Under the pieces are notes generated by a model. The model had not been told where the DNA came from and did not search any database. It was given only the letters and a program-made list of their open reading frames with translations. Shown here piece by piece: positions 1 to 7,279 of a DNA stretch of 64,000 bases. Position 1 is the first letter of the stretch, and every line of letters starts with the position of its first letter. This DNA is from Paludisphaera mucosa (GTDB taxonomy: Bacteria; Planctomycetota; Planctomycetia; Isosphaerales; Isosphaeraceae): contig NZ_JARRAG010000002.1 of NCBI RefSeq assembly GCF_029589435.1, forward strand, positions 1,736,001 to 1,800,000, in the 5' to 3' direction. The translations under genes were made by a program, and so were the position numbers.

Positions 1-1
1 G

Positions 2-427
2 CACCCCAAGTCGGGCCGCTGCAAGCTGCAGCTCTCGGCCGAAGAGCTCGAGTCGCTCGACGCCGCCGCGATCGCCTCCTCGCCGAGGGCCGCCGCCGTC
101 CCCTCTACGGCCTCCCTCCCGGGGCCCTTCCTCGCCGCCCGCGACGTCCTCGCCGCCGCCCCGGCCCCCGCCTCGCGGTCGGCGACCGCCGCGGCGGGCG
201 TCGCCCGGCTGAACGTCACGACCCGTCGGTTCTTGGAGGACCCCCTCGAGACCCACGAGGCGGGTCGGGCCGTCGCCCTCTATTCGGCGGCCGCGGACCT
301 GGTCGAGTCGTCCGGCGACGACGTCGACGCGCTCGTCGAGCTGTTGCAGCTGCCGATCGCGCTCGAGATCGACGTCGAGGCGACGAGGCAGATCAGGTGC
401 GGGATCGACCGCGGGAGGGGCCTGTGA
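2..427 (+). CDS. Partial hypothetical protein, 3' end only
   Basis: The reading frame is open from base 2 to the stop at 425-427; the start lies before the window. About 141 residues are visible, with an Ala/Pro-rich low-complexity linker (about residues 20-65) followed by a more regular, probably helical C-terminal half rich in Asp, Glu, Leu and Ala. I recognise no family. The stop overlaps a GTG at 424 that probably starts the following DnaB-like ATPase, so the two genes look translationally coupled and this may be an accessory protein of the same replication or mobile module. An in-frame internal start at 233 is possible but unnecessary, because the frame continues upstream. Confidence 0.5.
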   Translation, partial: HPKSGRCKLQLSAEELESLDAAAIASSPRAAAVPSTASLPGPFLAARDVLAAAPAPASRSATAAAGVARLNVTTRRFLEDPLETHEAGRAVALYSAAADLVESSGDDVDALVELLQLPIALEIDVEATRQIRCGIDRGRGL

Positions 428-1222
428 TCGCCGACGCCGCCCCCGCCCCGCCCCCGTACCTCGGCGGCGACCAGCTCTACGAGGCCTGGTCGTCGTACCT
501 CGCCCCCCCCTCGACGCCCGCCTGGACCGACGGGATCCAGTCTTCCACCGCGCCGAGCTCAAGCCGGGCAAGGTGGTGGGCATCGTCGGGGCCCCCGGCG
601 CCGGCAAGACGGCCCTGTCGTGCCAGGTGGCCTTCGAGGCCGCCGCCCGCAATCCCGAGCTGCGGGTCCTGATTGCAAACGTCGAGATGCCGCCCCAGGC
701 GATCCTCGACCGCCAGCTGCTCCGGCTCTCGGGCGTCCAGCCCGCCGCCGCCCACTCGTCCGCCACGCCGGACGCACTCGCCCGGCTCGCCGCCGGCCGG
801 GAGGCCGTCTGGGGGCTTCTGAATCGAGTCGCCTTCTCTCGCGACCCCCACAAGATGCCGTCGATCGTCGCCGCGGCCGCCGCCTGGCGGGCCGACCTGA
901 TCATCATCGACTACGTGCAGCGGGTCCAGTCCGGACGGCTCGCGTGGGTGCCGACGAACGCGAGCAGATCAACGCGTGCGTCGCCGACGCCCGGCGGATC
1001 GCCGACTCCGGCGGCTGCGTCTTCCTGGTCTCCGCGAGCCGCCGCACCGGCGGGTCGGGGTACGGCCGGCCCGGCCTGGCCTCGTCCCGGGGATCGTCCG
1101 AGATGGAGTTCGGCTGCGACGACCTCTTCACGGTGGATTGCGACGAGGCCGCCGACCTCGAGGAAGCCCCCGAGGGGACCCCCCCGACCCCCCGGCGGGT
1201 CATCCTCGACCACGAAAAAAAC

Positions 1223-2921
1223 TAGGACGGTAGAGCCGGCTTGATCGGTAGTTTGCCATCGGTTCTCCTGGGGAAGCCCTCCAGGAGTCGACCGATGCCC
1301 AAGCCCAAGCGGACGCCACGACCGGCCCCCACTCGCACCGTCGAGCTGACGACCGCCACCCGCGTCTGCCCCGGGTGCGACCGGCCCCTCTGGGCCGCCT
1401 ACAAGGGCCGCCGCGTCGTCGCCACCCTCGAGGGGCTCACCCGATTCGCCGTCCAGGTCCGACGCTGCCGCGATGCCGACTGCCCCCGCCACAACGTCTC
1501 GCTCCGGGCCGAAGCCGAGGGGGCCATCGCCCTGCCGCAGCAGGAGTTCGGCCTGGATGTCATCGCCCTGGTCGGTCGCCTCCGCCATGTCGAGCACCGC
1601 GGCGTCGCCGAGATCCACGCCGAGCTGACCCGACGCGGGGTGGGCATCTGCGTGCGGAGCGTCTCCTGCCTGCTGGACCGCTACGACGAGCTGCTCGCCC
1701 TCTCGCTGTCCGACCCCGCCCGACTCCGCCGGGTCGTCGCCGAGGCCGGGCGGGTGATCCTGGCCATCGATGGGCTCCAGCCCGACGTCGGCCACGAGGT
1801 CCTCTGGGTCATCCGCGACGTCCTCTCCGGCGAGATCCTCCTGGCCCGGAGCCTTCTCTCCTCCTGCCGGGCCGACCTGGCCAAGCTGCTCGGCGAGGTG
1901 AGGTCCGCCCTCCAGCCCGAGGCCGAGGGGGCCGCCGGCGTGCCGATCGTCGGGGTGATCTCCGACGGCCAGCATTCCATCCGCGACGCCGTGGCCGAAG
2001 CCCTGCCCGGCGTGCCGCACCAGCTCTGCCAGTTCCATTACCTCCGCGAGGCGGCCCGGCCGATCTACGAGGCCGATCGCCACGCCAAGGTCACGCTCAA
2101 GAAGAAGGTCCGGGGCATCCGCCCGATCGAGCGGGCCGTCGAGGGCCGCGACGACGACGAGGCGACGGCGATCCGGGGCTACTGCGCCGCGGTCCGCACG
2201 TCGCTGACCGACGACGGCCGGCCGCCGCTGGCGGCCTCGGGCCTGGTGCTGCGGGACCGGCTGGCGAAGGTCGCCGAGGGCCTGGACGAGGTCGGCGCCA
2301 AAAGGGGCTCCCGAAAGAACTGACGCGGCTGCGTGCGATCCTGGCCGGGGGCCTGGAGGCGACCGATTCGGCGTGGCCCGAGGTGCGTGCGGCGTTCGGC
2401 CGGGTGCATCGCGCCGCGGCGATCCTGCGGAACAAGGCGGGGCTCGACGCCGCCGGGGTGCGGCGTCGGTTCGTCGGGCTGATGGGGGAGATAGGGCGGC
2501 ATCGCGATGCCGCCGGGGGGCTGGACGACGCGGTCGGCCATTTCCTGAAGGTGACGCGGAGCTACTGGCCCGGGCTGTTCGCCTGCTATGACACGGCCGG
2601 CCTGCCGCGGACCAACAACGACCTGGAGCAACTGTTCGGCTCGTATCGCCATCACGAGCGGCGTTGCAGCGGCCGCAAGGTGGCGTCGCCGGGGATGGTG
2701 GTGCGGGGCTCGGTACGGCTGGTCTCGGCGACCGCGACCCGGCTCCGGCCGATCGAGAGGGCCGACCTGGTGCCATCGGACCTCGCGGCGTGGCGGGCGC
2801 TCCGCGGTGGGCTGGAGCGGAGGCAGGAGGTCAGGAAGATGGGCCACCGCTTCCGCCGCGATCCCGCGGCTTACCTGCTGTCGCTTAAGGAGATCATGAT
2901 CAAGCCGGCTCTACCGTCCTA
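1223..2921 (+). mobile_element. 1.7-kb insertion sequence with 24-bp perfect TIRs and 9-bp TSD
   Basis: The left end (1223-1246, starting TAGGACGGTAGAGCC) is an exact reverse complement of the right end (2898-2921, ending GGCTCTACCGTCCTA). The flanks 1214-1222 and 2922-2930 are both GAAAAAAAC, a 9-bp target-site duplication. The element is 1699 bp and holds one transposase gene. Its insertion splits the DnaB-like ATPase gene, and precise removal restores that frame. The family is not certain: the zinc-finger N-terminus and the DDE layout resemble ISL3/MULE-type elements, but ISL3 usually gives 8-bp duplications. Confidence 0.93.
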
Positions 2922-2922
2922 G
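1294..2922 (+). CDS. DDE transposase of the 1.7-kb IS, with a frame change near 2300
   Basis: The N-terminus has a Cys pair (CPGCDRPLW) and a second Cys pair downstream, probably a zinc-binding domain. Acidic residues sit in AIDGLQPDVG, in GVISDGQHS before a CQFHYLREAARP block, and in TNNDLEQLFG, which fits a DDE/MULE-type catalytic core. The first frame (ATG 1294) stops at about 2323. The rest of the protein lies in the -1 frame and ends at 2920-2922, at the right TIR. The switch occurs at CCAAAAGGGG (2298-2307). The joined product would be about 540 residues. The site is not a canonical X XXY YYZ heptamer, so this may be an inactivating indel or a sequencing error rather than programmed frameshifting. 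Confidence 0.8.
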   Translation, partial: DAQAQADATTGPHSHRRADDRHPRLPRVRPAPLGRLQGPPRRRHPRGAHPIRRPGPTLPRCRLPPPQRLAPGRSRGGHRPAAAGVRPGCHRPGRSPPPCRAPRRRRDPRRADPTRGGHLRAERLLPAGPLRRAARPLAVRPRPTPPGRRRGRAGDPGHRWAPARRRPRGPLGHPRRPLRRDPPGPEPSLLLPGRPGQAARRGEVRPPARGRGGRRRADRRGDLRRPAFHPRRRGRSPARRAAPALPVPLPPRGGPADLRGRSPRQGHAQEEGPGHPPDRAGRRGPRRRRGDGDPGLLRRGPHVADRRRPAAAGGLGPGAAGPAGEGRRGPGRGRRQKGLPKELTRLRAILAGGLEATDSAWPEVRAAFGRVHRAAAILRNKAGLDAAGVRRRFVGLMGEIGRHRDAAGGLDDAVGHFLKVTRSYWPGLFACYDTAGLPRTNNDLEQLFGSYRHHERRCSGRKVASPGMVVRGSVRLVSATATRLRPIERADLVPSDLAAWRALRGGLERRQEVRKMGHRFRRDPAAYLLSLKEIMIKPALPS

Positions 2923-3091
2923 AAAAAAACAGATACGGCGCGCAGAGCCGGAAGGCGCTTGAGTTCGTCACCGACCGCCAGCTGTTCCGCCCCGCCGCGA
3001 TCGTCGCCGAGCCGACGATCGACCCCAGCACCGTCCCGCTCCCCGCCACGAAGGCCGCCGCCCCCGCCGCCCGTACCCCCGGAGGTGCCGT

Positions 3092-3587
3092 ATGGTGACC
3101 GAACGACGCCCGAGGTCCGCCCCCGACCGGATCAGCTACTCGGCGGCCAAGTGGTACGCGTCCAACCGCTTCGTCGACCGGGGGCTGCGAGCTGGTCTCG
3201 AGGCCGGCGGCCGTCGTCTACGCGATCCTGGTTCGCGACACGCAGCCCGACGGCCTCGCCCGGGCGGCCGTCGCCGACCTCCGCCGCCGGGGCTGCATGT
3301 CCACGTGCTCGACCTCGCGCGCAATCCGCGAGCTCATCTCGCTGGGCGGGCTCTACCTCCACACGCCGGGCCGCCCCGGCAGGGCCTCGATCTACTCGAT
3401 CTTCCACCCCGAGACCCTCGAGAGCTGGAACCCGGACGCCGCCGCGGCGATCCGGGCCAGGCTCGGGGCGATCCCCGCCGAGGAACTGGAAGCGATCGAG
3501 GCCCGGCGGGCGTCGTTCCCCGCCGAGGCCGCCGCCCGCCGGGCCGCGAGGACGGCCCGACTCGCCCCCCGAACCAATTCCGCCTGA
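3092..3587 (+). pseudogene. Frameshifted small DNA-binding-like protein (winged helix?)
   Basis: ATG 3092 overlaps the stop of the DnaB-like gene and is preceded by GGAGGT at 3081-3086, a strong Shine-Dalgarno. The first frame gives MVTERRPRSAPDRISYSAA and continues until about 3180. After a G5 run (3179-3183) the sensible frame is the next one, giving CELVSRPAAVVYAILVRD and continuing to the stop at 3585-3587. The joined product is about 165 residues. It contains a short helical region, then SRAIRELISLGGLYLHTPG, which looks like the recognition part and wing of a winged-helix domain. It ends in an Ala/Arg/Glu-rich helical tail. I do not recognise the family. The context suggests a plasmid or phage replication or regulatory protein. 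The break may be a real mutation or a G-run sequencing error. Confidence 0.5.
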
Positions 3588-3614
3588 TCTCCAAACGAAC
3601 CCAAAGACCGAACC

Positions 3615-3821
3615 ATGACCGCCAGCATCGCCCACCTCGCCGACGTCTACGCCCGCCGTCTCGCCGACCCGATCGCCGCCGCCATCGACGACTGGCTCGC
3701 CCAGCTCGACTGGGACGACCTTCGCGACGCCTCCGCCGACGTCGTCGGCGACCACGTCGAGGCGCGGGACCACCTCGACGGGGGCGTCGCCCACGGACTC
3801 GGCCCGGCTCGGCGAGCCTGA
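3615..3821 (+). CDS. Short hypothetical protein, probably truncated
   Basis: ATG 3615 opens a 68-residue frame beginning MTASIAHLADVYARRLADPI, preceded by an AAAGACCGAACC leader with no clear Shine-Dalgarno. The first 45 residues look like a genuine acidic helical protein (AAAIDDWLAQLDWDDLRDAS). After about residue 48 the composition changes to GGVAHGLGPARRA and runs into DNA that in another frame encodes a kinase tail. This looks like the 5' part of a gene from the replication module, cut off at about 3780-3800 and joined to unrelated sequence. Function unknown. Confidence 0.4.
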   Translation: MTASIAHLADVYARRLADPIAAAIDDWLAQLDWDDLRDASADVVGDHVEARDHLDGGVAHGLGPARRA

Positions 3822-4080
3822 GCGGGTGCGATGGCGGGATCAGGCGAGGCAATGGCTGCGGTCCGACCTGGCTGCCTTGAGGAAGGCCCTGGAAATCGAC
3901 CCGGATACGGCCCGCGACCTGGTCCGGACGACTCTGTCGCACTGGAGGGGCGAGCCCGACTTGGCGGGCTTGCGCGAGCCGCCCGAGCTGATCGAGCGGT
4001 CCGTCGATGAGCGGAAAGACTGTCTCTCGCTCTGGAATGAGGTGGGCCTCGTCGAAGAGCGTGCCGGGCAAGCCAGATGA
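3799..4080 (+). pseudogene. 3' fragment of a Ser/Thr kinase-TPR gene
   Basis: In the frame of GTG 3826 the protein reads RVRWRDQARQWLRSDLAAL, then HWRGEPDLAGLREPPEL, then DERKDCLSLWNEVG, stopping at 4078-4080. This is clearly homologous to the C-terminal repeat region of the kinase encoded at 31829-35710, which has ERARWREQARAWLLADLAL, HWQVEPDLAGIRDLKAL and EERNDCFALWDEVG. The same frame extends upstream to about 3799 and then loses similarity. No kinase domain is present, so it is a tail fragment joined to the replication module by some rearrangement. The recombinase element copy I starts 82 bp downstream. Confidence 0.75.
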
Positions 4081-4082
4081 AC

Positions 4083-4104
4083 ATTTAATTTCTCCAAATT
4101 AAAT
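4083..4104 (+). terminator. AT-only hairpin after the kinase fragment
   Basis: ATTTAATTT (4083-4091) and AAATTAAAT (4096-4104) form a perfect 9-bp inverted repeat around a CTCC loop, directly after the kinase-fragment stop and followed by TTTAG. It could be an intrinsic terminator left from the parent kinase gene. It is weak because it is all A-T, but the surrounding 60 bp are far more AT-rich than anything else in the window. Confidence 0.4.
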
Positions 4105-4168
4105 TTTAGTGAAGAATTTAACTATGTTTTTGGATGTGGCTTTCGCCGAGATCTTGAAGCGCGCTTCG

Positions 4169-4179
4169 GTGTCGTCGCC
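4169..4179. repeat. 11-bp target duplication (GTGTCGTCGCC), left copy
   Basis: GTGTCGTCGCC occurs at 4169-4179, again between the two IS4 copies at 5717-5727, and again after the second at 7265-7275. All three copies are identical and abut the IS ends. An 11-bp duplication fits the IS4 family. Confidence 0.9.
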
Positions 4180-5716
4180 GAATGGCACTTAGATTTTGCT
4201 AGCTCGTTTGAGCATATGGAGTTTGATCTCCCTTCGCGGCCGCTTCAATTCCTCATACCCTCTCGGCCCCTTCCTGGTCATGCGGGGCTCGAACCGGTCG
4301 GGCCGGTCGGCCACGCGATGCACGGCGATGGCCCCGAGCAGTTGCTCGTAGAGTTCCTCTTGGTCGTCCGCACCGCTGTGCGCCCGGTAGGCGATCAGCG
4401 GCCGGAACGCTTCGAGAACCTGGAGCGTCGCTTTGAAGCTGATCGAGCGAGGTTCCACATTTTCGATGGTCGCCGCCTGTGCCATCACCGTGCGGATCAG
4501 GTTGTACGCCAGGACGTGGGCCCAGATCTCCTTGCGCACCAGCTCCGGCGTCTTGCACCGCAAAACATCCATCTGCAAGGTGATTTTGATCGAACGCAAA
4601 TCCAACTCGTTGTTCCACCTGGCCCGGTAGAGCGAAGCCAGCTCCTCCGCACTCGCCAGCCCGGGGTCCAGGATGGTCGTCACGACGACGACCGACCGCG
4701 TCCGGAACCCGGGCTGCACTACGCGGAAGCGAACCTCGCGGACGGTGATCGCCTCGGGCAGCGCGTTGTACGTCGCCCGGTCCACCGAGCGGATCGACGA
4801 CGGCTTCTTCCACACGACCACGTGATCGTCCTTGCCCAGGCGGGTCCCCTTGCGGAAGTCGGCCCGGCGGTGCGCCGACAGGCGGCTGACGGTGTCGACC
4901 CCGCGTTGCTTGAGCAGGTACATTCCGACCCAGCCCGACATCAGGCGGTCGCCCAGCAGCACGTCGCCGGGGCGGAGCACGTCCCACAGCTGGCGCAGCA
5001 GGCTGACCTCGCCCTGGCCCTTGCCGGCGTAGCGGCAGACGCCCAGGTCGAGGATCGCGCCGCAGGACAGCGAGATGATCGCCCCGATCCGGGCGGGGGC
5101 GAAGCTCGTCCCGGGCACTTGGTTGTAGGCCAGAGGGTATTCCCGGCGGTTCTCCGGGGTGTCGGGCATGGAGACCGTCGAGCCGTCGAACAGGCAGACG
5201 CGGCGGCCCTTCCAAAGCCACTGCGGGTCGACTCGCGCGTCCAGGTTCCGCCCCACGAGGCGGGCCACGGCGGCGAAGAACCGCTCGGGCAGGCGCTTCC
5301 GCGCCTGGCAATACGCCCCCGTCTCGGAGCTGCACGGCTCGAGCCCCTGTGAGACCCGGTGGGCGATCAGCCGCGCGACGGCGGCGCGGCAGGACTGGTC
5401 GGCGTTGAGCACCTGTCCGATGAACACCCAGAGGGTTACCAACGGGGCGTAGATGCGGTCATTCCAGGTCGCCTCGATCTCACGGAGGGCCTCCTCGAGG
5501 CCGCTGGCGGATAGGACGTCGGCGAAGGGGAGTCCGCCTTCCTGGACGAACTGTTGGCGGAGGAGGTCGATCTGATGCCGAAGACGTCCCTGCGCGTAGT
5601 TGAACATCAATCTGGCTCCGAGCCGGTGAGGGTTGTACGCCCTCATCAGAGCCAGAATGCCCGTGGCTTCCTATCCTGCGGCGGGGGAACCGTTTGTGAA
5701 AATCTAAGTGCCATTC
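4180..5716 (-). mobile_element. IS4-family element, copy 1 (1537 bp)
   Basis: The element starts GAATGGCACTTAGATTTT and ends with its inverse (AAAATCTAAGTGCCATTC), an 18-bp terminal inverted repeat. It carries one transposase gene on the minus strand. It is followed, after the shared 11-bp duplication, by an identical copy in the same orientation. The pair sits inside the 3' end of recombinase element copy I. Confidence 0.95.
4189..5646 (-). CDS. IS4-family transposase (copy 1)
   Basis: A 485-residue DDE transposase. The first Asp is in LFDGSTVSMPD (about residue 152), the second in LLGDRLMSG (about residue 231), and the Glu is in YRARWNNELDLRSIK (about residues 323-337). That last segment matches the IS4-family Y-(2)-R-(3)-E-(6)-K signature exactly. 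It catalyses cut-and-paste transposition of its own element. The start codon lies about 70 bp inside the element end. The protein is identical to copies 2 and 3, so transposition or recombination here is recent. The gene is intact and probably functional. Confidence 0.95.
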   Translation of the reverse strand: MRAYNPHRLGARLMFNYAQGRLRHQIDLLRQQFVQEGGLPFADVLSASGLEEALREIEATWNDRIYAPLVTLWVFIGQVLNADQSCRAAVARLIAHRVSQGLEPCSSETGAYCQARKRLPERFFAAVARLVGRNLDARVDPQWLWKGRRVCLFDGSTVSMPDTPENRREYPLAYNQVPGTSFAPARIGAIISLSCGAILDLGVCRYAGKGQGEVSLLRQLWDVLRPGDVLLGDRLMSGWVGMYLLKQRGVDTVSRLSAHRRADFRKGTRLGKDDHVVVWKKPSSIRSVDRATYNALPEAITVREVRFRVVQPGFRTRSVVVVTTILDPGLASAEELASLYRARWNNELDLRSIKITLQMDVLRCKTPELVRKEIWAHVLAYNLIRTVMAQAATIENVEPRSISFKATLQVLEAFRPLIAYRAHSGADDQEELYEQLLGAIAVHRVADRPDRFEPRMTRKGPRGYEELKRPRREIKLHMLKRASKI

Positions 5717-5727
5717 GTGTCGTCGCC
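5717..5727. repeat. 11-bp target duplication between tandem IS4 copies
   Basis: GTGTCGTCGCC, identical to 4169-4179 and 7265-7275. It is the only sequence between the two tandem elements. Confidence 0.9.
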
Positions 5728-7264
5728 GAATGGCACTTAGATTTTGCTAGCTCGTTTGAGCATATGGAGTTTGATCTCCCTTCGCGGCCGCTTCAATTCC
5801 TCATACCCTCTCGGCCCCTTCCTGGTCATGCGGGGCTCGAACCGGTCGGGCCGGTCGGCCACGCGATGCACGGCGATGGCCCCGAGCAGTTGCTCGTAGA
5901 GTTCCTCTTGGTCGTCCGCACCGCTGTGCGCCCGGTAGGCGATCAGCGGCCGGAACGCTTCGAGAACCTGGAGCGTCGCTTTGAAGCTGATCGAGCGAGG
6001 TTCCACATTTTCGATGGTCGCCGCCTGTGCCATCACCGTGCGGATCAGGTTGTACGCCAGGACGTGGGCCCAGATCTCCTTGCGCACCAGCTCCGGCGTC
6101 TTGCACCGCAAAACATCCATCTGCAAGGTGATTTTGATCGAACGCAAATCCAACTCGTTGTTCCACCTGGCCCGGTAGAGCGAAGCCAGCTCCTCCGCAC
6201 TCGCCAGCCCGGGGTCCAGGATGGTCGTCACGACGACGACCGACCGCGTCCGGAACCCGGGCTGCACTACGCGGAAGCGAACCTCGCGGACGGTGATCGC
6301 CTCGGGCAGCGCGTTGTACGTCGCCCGGTCCACCGAGCGGATCGACGACGGCTTCTTCCACACGACCACGTGATCGTCCTTGCCCAGGCGGGTCCCCTTG
6401 CGGAAGTCGGCCCGGCGGTGCGCCGACAGGCGGCTGACGGTGTCGACCCCGCGTTGCTTGAGCAGGTACATTCCGACCCAGCCCGACATCAGGCGGTCGC
6501 CCAGCAGCACGTCGCCGGGGCGGAGCACGTCCCACAGCTGGCGCAGCAGGCTGACCTCGCCCTGGCCCTTGCCGGCGTAGCGGCAGACGCCCAGGTCGAG
6601 GATCGCGCCGCAGGACAGCGAGATGATCGCCCCGATCCGGGCGGGGGCGAAGCTCGTCCCGGGCACTTGGTTGTAGGCCAGAGGGTATTCCCGGCGGTTC
6701 TCCGGGGTGTCGGGCATGGAGACCGTCGAGCCGTCGAACAGGCAGACGCGGCGGCCCTTCCAAAGCCACTGCGGGTCGACTCGCGCGTCCAGGTTCCGCC
6801 CCACGAGGCGGGCCACGGCGGCGAAGAACCGCTCGGGCAGGCGCTTCCGCGCCTGGCAATACGCCCCCGTCTCGGAGCTGCACGGCTCGAGCCCCTGTGA
6901 GACCCGGTGGGCGATCAGCCGCGCGACGGCGGCGCGGCAGGACTGGTCGGCGTTGAGCACCTGTCCGATGAACACCCAGAGGGTTACCAACGGGGCGTAG
7001 ATGCGGTCATTCCAGGTCGCCTCGATCTCACGGAGGGCCTCCTCGAGGCCGCTGGCGGATAGGACGTCGGCGAAGGGGAGTCCGCCTTCCTGGACGAACT
7101 GTTGGCGGAGGAGGTCGATCTGATGCCGAAGACGTCCCTGCGCGTAGTTGAACATCAATCTGGCTCCGAGCCGGTGAGGGTTGTACGCCCTCATCAGAGC
7201 CAGAATGCCCGTGGCTTCCTATCCTGCGGCGGGGGAACCGTTTGTGAAAATCTAAGTGCCATTC
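5728..7264 (-). mobile_element. IS4-family element, copy 2 (1537 bp)
   Basis: Same ends, length and orientation as copy 1, from which I can see no difference. It is bounded by the 11-bp duplications at 5717-5727 and 7265-7275. The tandem TSD-IS-TSD-IS-TSD arrangement is unusual and could also be an assembly artefact. Confidence 0.92.
5737..7194 (-). CDS. IS4-family transposase (copy 2)
   Basis: A 485-residue DDE transposase identical to copy 1, with the same acidic triad and Y-(2)-R-(3)-E-(6)-K motif. It is intact and oriented like copy 1. Two active identical copies in tandem can act as substrates for composite transposition or for deletion by recombination. Confidence 0.95.
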   Translation of the reverse strand: MRAYNPHRLGARLMFNYAQGRLRHQIDLLRQQFVQEGGLPFADVLSASGLEEALREIEATWNDRIYAPLVTLWVFIGQVLNADQSCRAAVARLIAHRVSQGLEPCSSETGAYCQARKRLPERFFAAVARLVGRNLDARVDPQWLWKGRRVCLFDGSTVSMPDTPENRREYPLAYNQVPGTSFAPARIGAIISLSCGAILDLGVCRYAGKGQGEVSLLRQLWDVLRPGDVLLGDRLMSGWVGMYLLKQRGVDTVSRLSAHRRADFRKGTRLGKDDHVVVWKKPSSIRSVDRATYNALPEAITVREVRFRVVQPGFRTRSVVVVTTILDPGLASAEELASLYRARWNNELDLRSIKITLQMDVLRCKTPELVRKEIWAHVLAYNLIRTVMAQAATIENVEPRSISFKATLQVLEAFRPLIAYRAHSGADDQEELYEQLLGAIAVHRVADRPDRFEPRMTRKGPRGYEELKRPRREIKLHMLKRASKI

Positions 7265-7275
7265 GTGTCGTCGCC
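7265..7275. repeat. 11-bp target duplication, right copy
   Basis: GTGTCGTCGCC directly after the right end of IS4 copy 2. It lies inside the original end region of recombinase element copy I, which fixes the insertion point of the IS pair. Confidence 0.9.
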
Positions 7276-7279
7276 CGCT

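Larger units (their letters stand above)
424..3098 (+). pseudogene. DnaB-like RecA-fold ATPase, split by an IS and frameshifted
   Basis: The translation contains a RecA-type Walker A (GAPGAGKT, about 585-610), the DnaB-like stretch IANVEMPPQAILDRQ and a Walker B (LIIIDYVQRV, about 898-925). The gene ends like a replicative helicase, with ILDHEKNRYG. That last motif is assembled only across the IS: codons GAA AAA AAC at 1214-1222 form one copy of the target duplication, and removing 1223-2930 joins them in frame to AGA TAC GGC at 2931. The frame then runs to a stop at 3096-3098. Two further single-base shifts are needed, at a C8 run (503-510) and near a GGG run (about 945-950). The start is inferred as GTG 424, overlapping the previous stop. 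A role in plasmid or phage replication is inferred. It is certainly inactive as an intact protein because of the IS; the homopolymer shifts may be sequencing errors. Confidence 0.75.

Noticed and set aside
911-2776. Long minus-strand open frame across the first IS
   Set aside because: It is antisense to the transposase and the helicase, Arg/Pro/Gly-rich, and has no domain. Long shadow frames are expected at this GC content.
4216-5352. Plus-strand frames inside each IS4 copy
   Set aside because: They are the antisense of the transposase and are preserved only because the IS copies are identical.
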